Of a stretch of 43,700 nucleotides of DNA, positions 16,367 to 23,061 are shown one piece after another. Both the position numbers and the translations under genes were made by a program. Origin of the DNA: Helicobacter sp. GTDB lineage: Bacteria; Campylobacterota; Campylobacteria; Campylobacterales; Helicobacteraceae. Where the stretch lies: assembly GCF_014799995.1 (NCBI RefSeq), contig NZ_JAAVGY010000035.1, positions 1-43,700 of the forward strand, written 5' to 3'. How positions within the stretch are numbered: the first letter of the stretch is position 1; each line of letters opens with the position of its first letter. The notes beneath the pieces were generated by a model. It worked only from the letters and a program-made list of their open reading frames with translations, had not been told where the DNA came from and made no database searches.

Positions 16367-17143
16367 TTACCTCCTACCTATCCTCTTTCTAATTCTTGTA
16401 AGATTGCGATTCTTGCTTTGTAGATTGAATTTATATTGTGTTATATTTTCTTTAAATGATTCTATTTTTTGTGTAATATTTTTTACGCTTGTTGTAAATT
16501 TATTAAGTGAGGTTGCTGTTTCTTTAAAAGAATTTTCAAACTCCATTAAAAGCTCTTCTATTTCTTCATCGGCTTCAAATTCTCTTTTTTCTTTTTGCTT
16601 TTGATTATAATCAATCATTGTGTTTAAATCTTGCACTCTTGCTTTGGGATTAACAAGGAATACTTTCAAAAAATGTTTTTTACTTAAAGCACTCTCTACG
16701 CTTGTTTCATATTTTAATTCTACTAGAGTATGAGCAATAATAGATTCTGCTTCTTCACATTTAATACCTACAAATTGTACATGGGGAGAGTTTATCTCCC
16801 TATCTTGCAAATGAATCTCTAATACTCCCTCAATATCCCTTTCTAAAAGCCTCTGTTGCAAAAGACTTAGAAGCTCGTCTATTGCTTCTTGCGTTACAAT
16901 AATATTCCTAGCCCAGATATTCGCAGTTCTCACATAACCTTTTTGCTTTAAATAGGCTAGAAATTCAGCTTTTAAATTTCTCTCTCCTGTAAAAAGCGTA
17001 TTTGGGTCATTTCTTTTTACGAAAACTTCTTGCATTTGTGTTAGAAAATATTGTTTTGCTTTTTCATCTTTTATTAACACCAAAGCATCTTCAATCTCTC
17101 TTAAGAAGCTTTTAGATTCTGCACTTCTAGCGTTTTGAATCAT
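16367..17143 (-). CDS. Basic-tailed protein with a weak relaxase-like motif
   Basis: 258 aa. The segment EIHLQDREINSPHVQFVG (about residues 108-125) resembles the H-x-D...PH-x-H metal site of Mob-family relaxases, but the final His is replaced by Gln, so the match is weak. The C-terminal third is coiled coil and ends in an Arg/Lys tail (RIRKRIGRR). It overlaps the UvrD-like gene by one base (TAATG). A decayed copy of its 3' end lies at 43099-43262. It could be a small relaxase, a relaxase accessory protein, or unrelated. No other relaxase candidate is in the window. Confidence 0.55.
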   Translation of the reverse strand: MIQNARSAESKSFLREIEDALVLIKDEKAKQYFLTQMQEVFVKRNDPNTLFTGERNLKAEFLAYLKQKGYVRTANIWARNIIVTQEAIDELLSLLQQRLLERDIEGVLEIHLQDREINSPHVQFVGIKCEEAESIIAHTLVELKYETSVESALSKKHFLKVFLVNPKARVQDLNTMIDYNQKQKEKREFEADEEIEELLMEFENSFKETATSLNKFTTSVKNITQKIESFKENITQYKFNLQSKNRNLTRIRKRIGRR

Positions 17144-18537
17144 TAAAACCCTTGTGAATCGTTTTGACTTGAGTAAAAGATTCTATTTCTACTTGTATCT
17201 ATCAATTGATTTTTAGCCCTTGTGATTGCCACATAAAAAAGATTTCTTTCTTGCTCTAAATTCAAATATAGCTCTTGTTTCTTTTGTTTATTTTTTTCTT
17301 TGATGAAATCTTCTTGTAAATCCTTTAGGGGAGAAAAATCATTATACAACTCTACACTATCCCATTCAAGCCCTTTAGCCTGATGAGCATTAAGAATGAA
17401 ATTCTTTGCGCTTTTATTATAAAAAAGCCTTTTTGCTTTTTTTGAAATTTCATAGATATTTAACCCTTTGTTTAAAAGATTTAAGGCACTAAGCAACTCT
17501 TTGTCTTGACATTTGTTAATATATTCATATAATTCCTTTGTGGTAGAAAAGTTTTTAAAGTAAGCATATTCTTGTGGAATCAAATCAAACTTAGCACTTT
17601 TAAAATGAATAATGGCATAAAGCGGAGCAAAAATCTTATCGGGCTCTTTTAGCAAAGCATATTCCGCTTCGTTTTCTATCTGATTAATAAATTCAATAAT
17701 GCCTGCGTTTGTTCTTGTAATAATCGCTTTATTGTTGGGTGAGATGTTTTCATTACAATAAGATTGCAGTTTTGTAAATCTTTGGTCAGTAAAATTTTGT
17801 AAGAAAAAATTTGCATAATCAATAATTTTTTGATTACATCTGAAGCTTTTGCTTAAAGTGGTTGTATAGGTTGGATTAATAATTTTAAAAGCATTTAACG
17901 AATGATTAAAGCCATAGATATTTTGAAAAGAATCCCCGACTAAAACTTTCGCACAACGATTTTGCAAAAAAATTTCAAGCATTGTTGCATTAGTGTCTTG
18001 TGCCTCATCAAGCAAAATGCAATCGTATTTTTTCTCTAAATTTTTATCTTTTGCTAAAGCATAATATTTTAAGTAAAAGTTATGAAACATTGGCAATTCT
18101 TTATTCAGCACTGCTTGGTAAATTTCTTTTATAAACTTGGGTTGAGATTCTAAGGATTCATTACTTTTTAAAAAATCATTAAAACTTTTTAAGGCTAAGA
18201 TTAGCTTATTATTTTCTGCAATAAAGATTTTTTGCAAATCAAAAATATTAATGTTGGGGATTAACTTAAAGCCTCCCAATGTCTTTTTAGCATAAGATAA
18301 AGCTAAAGAATGTAAAGTTTTTACTTCCACATTTTTGGGGAATTTACCTTTTGATTCAACAACAATTGCTTTGTTAAATGCAAGATACAAAAATCGCTTA
18401 TTAGAATTTTCAAGTGCAATTTGTTTTAAAGTATATGTTTTTCCGCTTCCCGCACAAGCTTGAATGCTTAGAATCTCATTTGGCTTAAGATTCTTTGACA
18501 ATTCTATAATGTGGAGTTGTTCTTGTGTGAGATTCAT
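17143..18537 (-). CDS. UvrD/Rep-like SF1 DNA helicase
   Basis: 464 aa. SF1 motifs in order: ACAGSGKT (motif I, residues 28-35), YDCILLDEAQDTN (II, about 170-182), GDSFQNIYGF (III), SKSFRCN (IV), HQAKGLEWD (V, about 385) and FYVAITRAKNQL (VI, about 430). It is shorter than UvrD or AddA and resembles the compact Fbh1-type helicases. ATP-driven unwinding in replication or transfer of the element is the likely role. It starts 3 bases after the YopX-family stop, so translation is coupled. Confidence 0.88.
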   Translation of the reverse strand: MNLTQEQLHIIELSKNLKPNEILSIQACAGSGKTYTLKQIALENSNKRFLYLAFNKAIVVESKGKFPKNVEVKTLHSLALSYAKKTLGGFKLIPNINIFDLQKIFIAENNKLILALKSFNDFLKSNESLESQPKFIKEIYQAVLNKELPMFHNFYLKYYALAKDKNLEKKYDCILLDEAQDTNATMLEIFLQNRCAKVLVGDSFQNIYGFNHSLNAFKIINPTYTTTLSKSFRCNQKIIDYANFFLQNFTDQRFTKLQSYCNENISPNNKAIITRTNAGIIEFINQIENEAEYALLKEPDKIFAPLYAIIHFKSAKFDLIPQEYAYFKNFSTTKELYEYINKCQDKELLSALNLLNKGLNIYEISKKAKRLFYNKSAKNFILNAHQAKGLEWDSVELYNDFSPLKDLQEDFIKEKNKQKKQELYLNLEQERNLFYVAITRAKNQLIDTSRNRIFYSSQNDSQGF

Positions 18538-18540
18538 TGT

Positions 18541-18981
18541 TTATCTTTTTTTCTTTGTTTTGTTAGTATTGCTTTGCTCTATGGAATTATCAAGGAGATT
18601 TTTATTCTCGTGAATATTGCCGATGACTTTAAGTCGGTAATCCTCCTCTTCTACAAGGTAAATTAGAGAACCTCTATAATCTCCGCCTCTTGTAGATAGA
18701 AACCAAGTGCCCTCTTTGTGTTTCTTTACAATTAACACATTATCACTATAATTGCTTACTGCTCTAACAATGTCGTTTTCATAAATTTTTATTTCATCTA
18801 CATCTTTTAATCCTGTCCAAAATTCAACCTCTAAAGATTCTTCCTTTAATTGTTGAAGTTCGCCTGTGATAGTATGAATTCTATAAATACTTCCATTAGT
18901 GCTTAAAAGAACCTCTCTATCTCCATTGTATTCTTCAGCTTCATTATCCCACACTCTAACATTCAAATCTTTTAATTTCAT
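18541..18981 (-). CDS. YopX-family protein
   Basis: 146 aa. The YopX pattern is clear: an N-terminal VRVWDNEAEEY, then EFWTGLKDVDEIKIYENDIV (about 53-72) and a late VIGNIHEN (about 119-126). The family is common in phages and mobile elements, with no settled function. The C-terminus ends TNKTKKKR. AAAGGAGG precedes the ATG at ideal spacing. Confidence 0.85.
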   Translation of the reverse strand: MKLKDLNVRVWDNEAEEYNGDREVLLSTNGSIYRIHTITGELQQLKEESLEVEFWTGLKDVDEIKIYENDIVRAVSNYSDNVLIVKKHKEGTWFLSTRGGDYRGSLIYLVEEEDYRLKVIGNIHENKNLLDNSIEQSNTNKTKKKR

Positions 18982-18991
18982 TTTTCCTCCT

Positions 18992-19077
18992 TTATTTGTA
19001 ATTTATTTTGCTCACTTTTTTGTGCTTCTGCTTTTTTATGAGTTCAATTGCTTATCAAAATAAAAATATTTAGCCAT
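18992..19077 (-). pseudogene. Tiny basic ORF with a possible frameshift
   Basis: GGGGGA precedes an ATG at 19077, just after the coiled-coil gene's stop. As written it gives 13 codons; one added base near 19049 would give 28 residues (ELIKKQKHKKVSKINYK at the end) and stop right before the YopX ribosome site. Low confidence. Confidence 0.25.
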
Positions 19078-19079
19078 AT

Positions 19080-20888
19080 TTAATCCCCCAAAATATCTCT
19101 ACTTCTTAACTTTTTTGACTTTTCCTCATTTGTATTTTTTGCTAATTCTTTACGCAGTGCTTGAGTGAAAATATTTTCAATCTTATTTTCTAAAGAAAGA
19201 ATTTTTTGTTTAGATTCTGTTATTGCTTCTTGTAAGTATTTATTCTCGGTTATCACTTTTTCTAATTCAAGCTCTTTTTTAAACTTGTCTTTCACCTCTT
19301 TTTTAAGCTCATTTAACTGCTCCATAAATCCTTGTTCTCTTGTTTTTAAATATTCATTTTGAGATTCTAACTTGATTTTTTCATTATTTAACTCTTTGTT
19401 TTTGTTGCTTAATTCTTGATTTTCATTATCCAATTCACTGATGGTTGCCTCTTGCTCGTTAGAATATTTTTCTAACTCTTTTAATTTTATCTCTGTTTCT
19501 ACCACCTCTTTCATTTTTTCTTCAAATTCAAATCTTAAAGCAGTCATTTCATTAATCTTATTTTGCATTGTGCCTTTTAATTTAGAGATTGTTTCCTCTC
19601 TTTTTGTAATTTCATCGTTAAGTTTCTCTTGTAAGTTATAAGAGCTTTTTAGCTCCGAAGTCAAACTTTCAATCTCTTCTTCTTTTGATTTAACATTTAA
19701 AATCTCTTTGCTGAAAAGCAGAGTAGCAAAATTTATCGTATCCTCATTTCTATATTTCTGCTGAATGTTTTTGATTGCTTCTAATATGCTTAAACCATCT
19801 CTTAAATTCGCTTTTAAGTCCTCATAAGCATTAAAGCTATCTTTCTTTGCTTTTTCAAGCCTTATATTTGTTTTTTCAATCTCTTTTTGAATATACAACT
19901 CAAAACTATCACTAATGATTTGCTGAATTTCCTTTTCTGAATTTTTTATTTTGCTTTCTGATTGCTCAATATTTTGAGAATCTTGATTCTCCAATCTAAT
20001 GCTTTTTAAGTTATTAAGTCGCGGAAGAGTTTTTTCTTCTAATGCTTCGTTCTTGGATTCTTTTTTCAAGGAAGCTCTTAAAGAATCTCTTTCTTCTTTT
20101 ATTTCGCCTTTTGCCAATTCTACTGCTTTATTGTTTAGCTCTTGCTCTTTTTTTAAAGATTCTTTTTTAGTTTCTTTTTCCTCTTTTGTTAAGCTTCCCC
20201 AATAAAGAATTTCGTCAATATCTTTAATAACTTCTTTTGTGCTTCCGCTTACCTCATAAGTATAACAAAAGCTCTCTTTGATTCCAGATTCTTTTAGTTT
20301 GCGTGAAAAATCAACAAGGAATCTAGTAAGAATAAAATTATTATCTTTGGGTTCTTTGAAGTTTTCTAATAATTGCACTTTTTCTGCTCTTGCATTATGC
20401 AACAAAAGCTCATCATCATAAAACATTGCTCCCTTTTTATGATAAATAAGACTAACTCTCTCTTCCTCAATATCTTTAAATTCCACCAAAGAAACACCAT
20501 TAGTTAGAATAAAAGTATCTTTTATAACACTTAAGGCGGAATTATCATTTAAGTGTCTTAAATCAAGATTCAATTTGTAATATTCACTATCATTAATTTC
20601 TTTGAGATTGCGTTTGAACAGATTTACAGCTCTAAAATCAAATTTATCTAAATTTTGCTTTGTTGCTATATCATTTAAAATTCTAATCTCTTTGTTAATC
20701 GCATTGTTTAGTTCAAAAATATTATTAAACTCTTCATAATAATTGATTCCGATACTTTCTAAAAAATTCATATATTCATATTCGTTATCTTGATAAAATA
20801 TCTTTAAGCTATCAAGCAAAGCTCTTTTAGCAAGATTCTTAATATTCAATTCATCAAAATTGGCTCTAAAAACACTAATCGGTATCAT
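19080..20888 (-). CDS. Long coiled-coil protein downstream of parA
   Basis: About 602 aa from the ATG at 20888, which has AAGGA 8 bases upstream; the longer frame to 20972 only overlaps parA. The first 250 residues look globular (PISVFRANFDELNIKNLAKR). Residues about 250-580 are nearly continuous Glu/Lys/Leu coiled coil (ELDNENQELSNKNKELNNEK). No ParB HTH or CTPase motif seen. Position 34 bases after parA suggests a partition or structural partner of ParA, but function is unknown. Confidence 0.75.
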   Translation of the reverse strand: MIPISVFRANFDELNIKNLAKRALLDSLKIFYQDNEYEYMNFLESIGINYYEEFNNIFELNNAINKEIRILNDIATKQNLDKFDFRAVNLFKRNLKEINDSEYYKLNLDLRHLNDNSALSVIKDTFILTNGVSLVEFKDIEEERVSLIYHKKGAMFYDDELLLHNARAEKVQLLENFKEPKDNNFILTRFLVDFSRKLKESGIKESFCYTYEVSGSTKEVIKDIDEILYWGSLTKEEKETKKESLKKEQELNNKAVELAKGEIKEERDSLRASLKKESKNEALEEKTLPRLNNLKSIRLENQDSQNIEQSESKIKNSEKEIQQIISDSFELYIQKEIEKTNIRLEKAKKDSFNAYEDLKANLRDGLSILEAIKNIQQKYRNEDTINFATLLFSKEILNVKSKEEEIESLTSELKSSYNLQEKLNDEITKREETISKLKGTMQNKINEMTALRFEFEEKMKEVVETEIKLKELEKYSNEQEATISELDNENQELSNKNKELNNEKIKLESQNEYLKTREQGFMEQLNELKKEVKDKFKKELELEKVITENKYLQEAITESKQKILSLENKIENIFTQALRKELAKNTNEEKSKKLRSRDILGD

Positions 20889-20922
20889 TGTCGTATCCTT
20901 TTTTATTATGATTCTAACTAAA

Positions 20923-21591
20923 TTAATCTGAATTGTTGCAATAAGATAAAAGCTCATTATAAAGCATATCAATTTCTTTTTTTGCCTTATTGCTTTCCTC
21001 TAACTCAACAACACTCTTTCCCTCAAACACAACATTTTTATAAATTTCCCTTTCATAAATAATTGTGTTGGCTATTTTAATGTTTTGCGGAATCTGTTTT
21101 TCGTTCAAATACTCTTTTAAATCGTTGATTTTCTTTTCTAAAAATGGATTTGGGGAAGCCCTATTGATTAAGATTAAAGCCTTTAGTCTTGTATTAATCA
21201 ACGAGCATTCTTCAACGAGAGTTAGCATTTTATTTAAAACCGCTTGGTCGTATCCACTTGCTAAAGTTGGAATAATGACTAAATCACTGATTATTAATGC
21301 TTGTCTCATCTCTTTAGAATCTCTACCCCCAGTGTCAATGATGATACTATCATATTTATTTTCTAAGCTTTTGGCTTCTTTTGCAAGACTATCGCCTATT
21401 TTAGACATAGAATTAAAAGGCAACTCTAAATCATTATTGATTCTAAAATCAATCAATGTTTCTATGCTTCTTTGGGGGTCAGCGTCAATGAGCATTAAAT
21501 CAATTCCCTCTTGTGCAAATTTGAAAGCTAGATTTGTCGCTATTGTTGTTTTACCGCTTCCACCTTTTTCATTGACAACAGAAATTATCAT
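20923..21591 (-). CDS. parA: ParA/Soj-type partition ATPase
   Basis: 222 aa. It begins MIISVVNEKGGSGKTTIATN, a deviant Walker A (KGGSGKT) typical of ParA/MinD. Walker A' is LMLIDADPQ and Walker B is YDSIIIDTGGRD. No N-terminal HTH, so it is the small (type Ib) form, which normally works with a separate small DNA-binding partner; the RHH protein at 11549 is a candidate. An AT-rich repeat array lies directly upstream. It implies active partition of an extrachromosomal form. Confidence 0.92.
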   Translation of the reverse strand: MIISVVNEKGGSGKTTIATNLAFKFAQEGIDLMLIDADPQRSIETLIDFRINNDLELPFNSMSKIGDSLAKEAKSLENKYDSIIIDTGGRDSKEMRQALIISDLVIIPTLASGYDQAVLNKMLTLVEECSLINTRLKALILINRASPNPFLEKKINDLKEYLNEKQIPQNIKIANTIIYEREIYKNVVFEGKSVVELEESNKAKKEIDMLYNELLSYCNNSD

Positions 21592-21621
21592 TTAATATCC
21601 TTTTATGGAATAAATTTTTAA

Positions 21622-21692
21622 TATTATATCATATAATTTTATATTAGTCAATATGATATATTTTAATATGATATGATATGATATTTAATACT
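21622..21692. promoter_or_regulatory. AT-rich repeats upstream of parA, possible centromere or operator
   Basis: ATATGAT repeated in tandem (TATGATATGATATGATAT near 21668-21685) with inverted ATATCAT copies. Similar words flank promoters A, B and C. The position between parA and a divergent promoter (TATAAT at 21711-21716) suits a parS-like site or auto-operator. Confidence 0.5.
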
Positions 21693-21775
21693 TTTAAAAG
21701 AAATTTTATGTATAATGCGAAAATTCAATCGTAGCTTTAGCCACGAAAGATTATTAAATTATTGTGGATTGAAAT

Positions 21776-21874
21776 ATGGCAATTTTTATTGTTTTAGCGT
21801 TCTTTTTTGGAGCTGGATTTTTCCTCTTTGGATTCTTTTCTTTTAGATGCTTTATGAATGCTTCTACAATCTGA
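21776..21874 (+). CDS. 32-aa hydrophobic peptide, possible toxin or small membrane protein
   Basis: MAIFIVLAFFFGAG, then FFLFGFFSFRCFMNASTI: one phenylalanine-rich membrane segment. The promoter box TATAAT (21711-21716) gives a leader in which TTCAATC (21724-21730) pairs with GATTGAA just before the ATG, and an inner stem surrounds TTTA. The ribosome site is weak and would be masked by the hairpin. Overlaps the next ORF. Confidence 0.45.
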   Translation: MAIFIVLAFFFGAGFFLFGFFSFRCFMNASTI

Positions 21875-22099
21875 AAGAAAAGATTAAAACTAAGATTCTG
21901 CGTTATATTTATATGGCTCTTGCAGGATTGCTTAGTTGTTTAGTAATATTTTTTTGTATTTTTAATGATTTCAGATATATCAAGATTTGTTGAGATAGAA
22001 GTAGCAATGGTATTTAGAATAATTATTTCTCCAATATTTCTCTTGATGTTTGTCTTTATGTTTATAGACAAGATTCTATGTAAAGTTAGAAGACAATAA
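21847..22099 (+). pseudogene. Two-helix membrane protein, frameshifted
   Basis: ATG at 21847 inside the previous peptide gene. As written it stops at 21993 after 48 codons. Removing one base in the T7 run at 21949-21955 joins it to a second open stretch and gives 83 aa: a charged N-terminus (LKEKIKTKILR), helix 1 (MALAGLLSCLVIFF), a short loop, helix 2 (IIISPIFLLMFVFMFI) and a basic end (KVRRQ). Size and topology match the minus-strand proteins at 22339 and 22750. Confidence 0.45.
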
Positions 22100-22252
22100 G
22101 TAATGGAGAAAATCAATAATTCAATTTGAGTTTTAGCCACTCATTAAAATCTTTTATGGTAAAATCAAGATGGCTAAAATAAGGAGTTTTTCGGTTCTCC
22201 GCAGGGTTAAAATCCCTTAAAAACTGAGAAATCAAGTTGAATTTCTTAAGAT

Positions 22253-22339
22253 TTAGGCTTTTTCAATCATTTTAATAATCATAATAGAAGCTCCAAAAAA
22301 AGCCACTAATGCAAATATGGCACAAAGTATTCCTATCAT
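22253..22339 (-). CDS. 28-aa hydrophobic peptide (cassette 2)
   Basis: MIGILCAIFALVAFFGASIM then IIKMIEKA: one membrane helix with a basic end. GAGGAG lies in the last codons of the upstream gene and the stop and start overlap (TAATG), so it is translationally coupled to the two-helix protein. Similar in size to type I toxins and single-pass regulators. Confidence 0.6.
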   Translation of the reverse strand: MIGILCAIFALVAFFGASIMIIKMIEKA

Positions 22340-22566
22340 TATAACTCCTCAATATGATTTAAAATATTATATATTCTTTTGCCTAGAATATATAATATAA
22401 CAAAACTTAAAATAACCCCCAATGCAATGAGTATTCCTTGTATTAAATTAATATGACTATAATTGAGAACTGAATATCCAAATATACCAAAGATTGCAGT
22501 CAGAAAAGCTAATATTAATGCCTTTAAAATATCAACCTCTAGCTTAATTCTATCTTTTTTACTCAT
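22339..22566 (-). CDS. 75-aa two-helix membrane protein (cassette 2)
   Basis: ATG at 22566. Charged N-terminus (MSKKDRIKLEVDILK), helix 1 (ALILAFLTAIFGIFGYSVL), polar turn (NYSHINL), helix 2 (GILIALGVILSFVILYIL), basic/acidic end. A TATAAT box (22573-22578) lies only 6 bases before the ATG, so the mRNA would be leaderless or nearly so. No family recognised. Paralogue of 22750-22981. Confidence 0.6.
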   Translation of the reverse strand: MSKKDRIKLEVDILKALILAFLTAIFGIFGYSVLNYSHINLIQGILIALGVILSFVILYILGKRIYNILNHIEEL

Positions 22567-22568
22567 AT

Positions 22569-22648
22569 TGGAATTATAACACAAAATTTATTTAAGCATA
22601 GAAAAACCTGTTTCACAACCCCTTAAAAACCGAGAATCAAGCCATAAA
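22569..22648. repeat. Leader/promoter repeat, copy 2
   Basis: About 80 bases highly similar to 22983-23061: TGTTATAATTC at the promoter end, TGTGAAACAGG in the middle and TTTTTAAGGGG near the far end, read on the minus strand. A shorter third match to the last part lies near 22208-22235. It marks tandem duplication of a two-gene unit. Confidence 0.75.
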
Positions 22649-22665
22649 AATTCTTTTTGATAATT

Positions 22666-22749
22666 TTATTTGGTTGCTATTTTAGCCACGAGCAAAACAG
22701 AACCCGTAAAAATCACAATAGCTAAAACAAATATTATAGCGAATGCCAT
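22666..22749 (-). CDS. 27-aa hydrophobic peptide (cassette 1)
   Basis: MAFAIIFVLAIVIFTGSVLL then VAKIATK. AGGAA precedes the ATG, which directly follows the stop of the two-helix gene (TAAATG). Same layout as cassette 2. Confidence 0.55.
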   Translation of the reverse strand: MAFAIIFVLAIVIFTGSVLLVAKIATK

Positions 22750-22981
22750 TTATTCCTCTTTTTCTAATTTATCAAGTTCTATACTAAATTGCTTGGCAAG
22801 GAGTATTAAGCCTAGCAATAATACAAAAATACCGATTGCAACCGCTACACTGATTATTTTAGTGAAATTTTGATAATTCAATACAGAATAACCAAGAATA
22901 CCAAAAAGGGCGGTTAATAGAGTAACAATGAGCGTTTTAAATAAATCTAATTTTGCTTTTATTTTCTCTTTTCTACGTCAT
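22750..22981 (-). pseudogene. Two-helix membrane protein (cassette 1) with a broken start
   Basis: The body is open and clearly related to 22339-22566: KEKIKAKLDLFKTLIVTLLT, FGILGYSVLNYQNF, second helix VAIGIFVLLLGLILLA. The ATG at 22981, placed after TATAATTC exactly as in the paralogue, is out of frame and meets TAG at the third codon. One surplus base between 22976 and 22981 would explain it. No other start codon exists in the open frame. Confidence 0.6.
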
Positions 22982-22982
22982 A

Positions 22983-23061
22983 AGAGAATTATAACACAAA
23001 ATTTAAATAAGTATAAAAAACCTGTTTCACAATCCCTTAAAAACAGAAATCAAGCCACAAA
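22983..23061. repeat. Leader/promoter repeat, copy 1
   Basis: Partner of 22569-22648. It overlaps the last codons of the VirB6-like gene, so the duplicated unit begins directly at the end of the T4SS operon. Confidence 0.75.

Noticed and set aside
21940..22140. 66-codon minus-strand ORF
   Set aside because: It is antisense to the two-helix plus-strand ORF, has no ribosome site, and its composition looks like a shadow.
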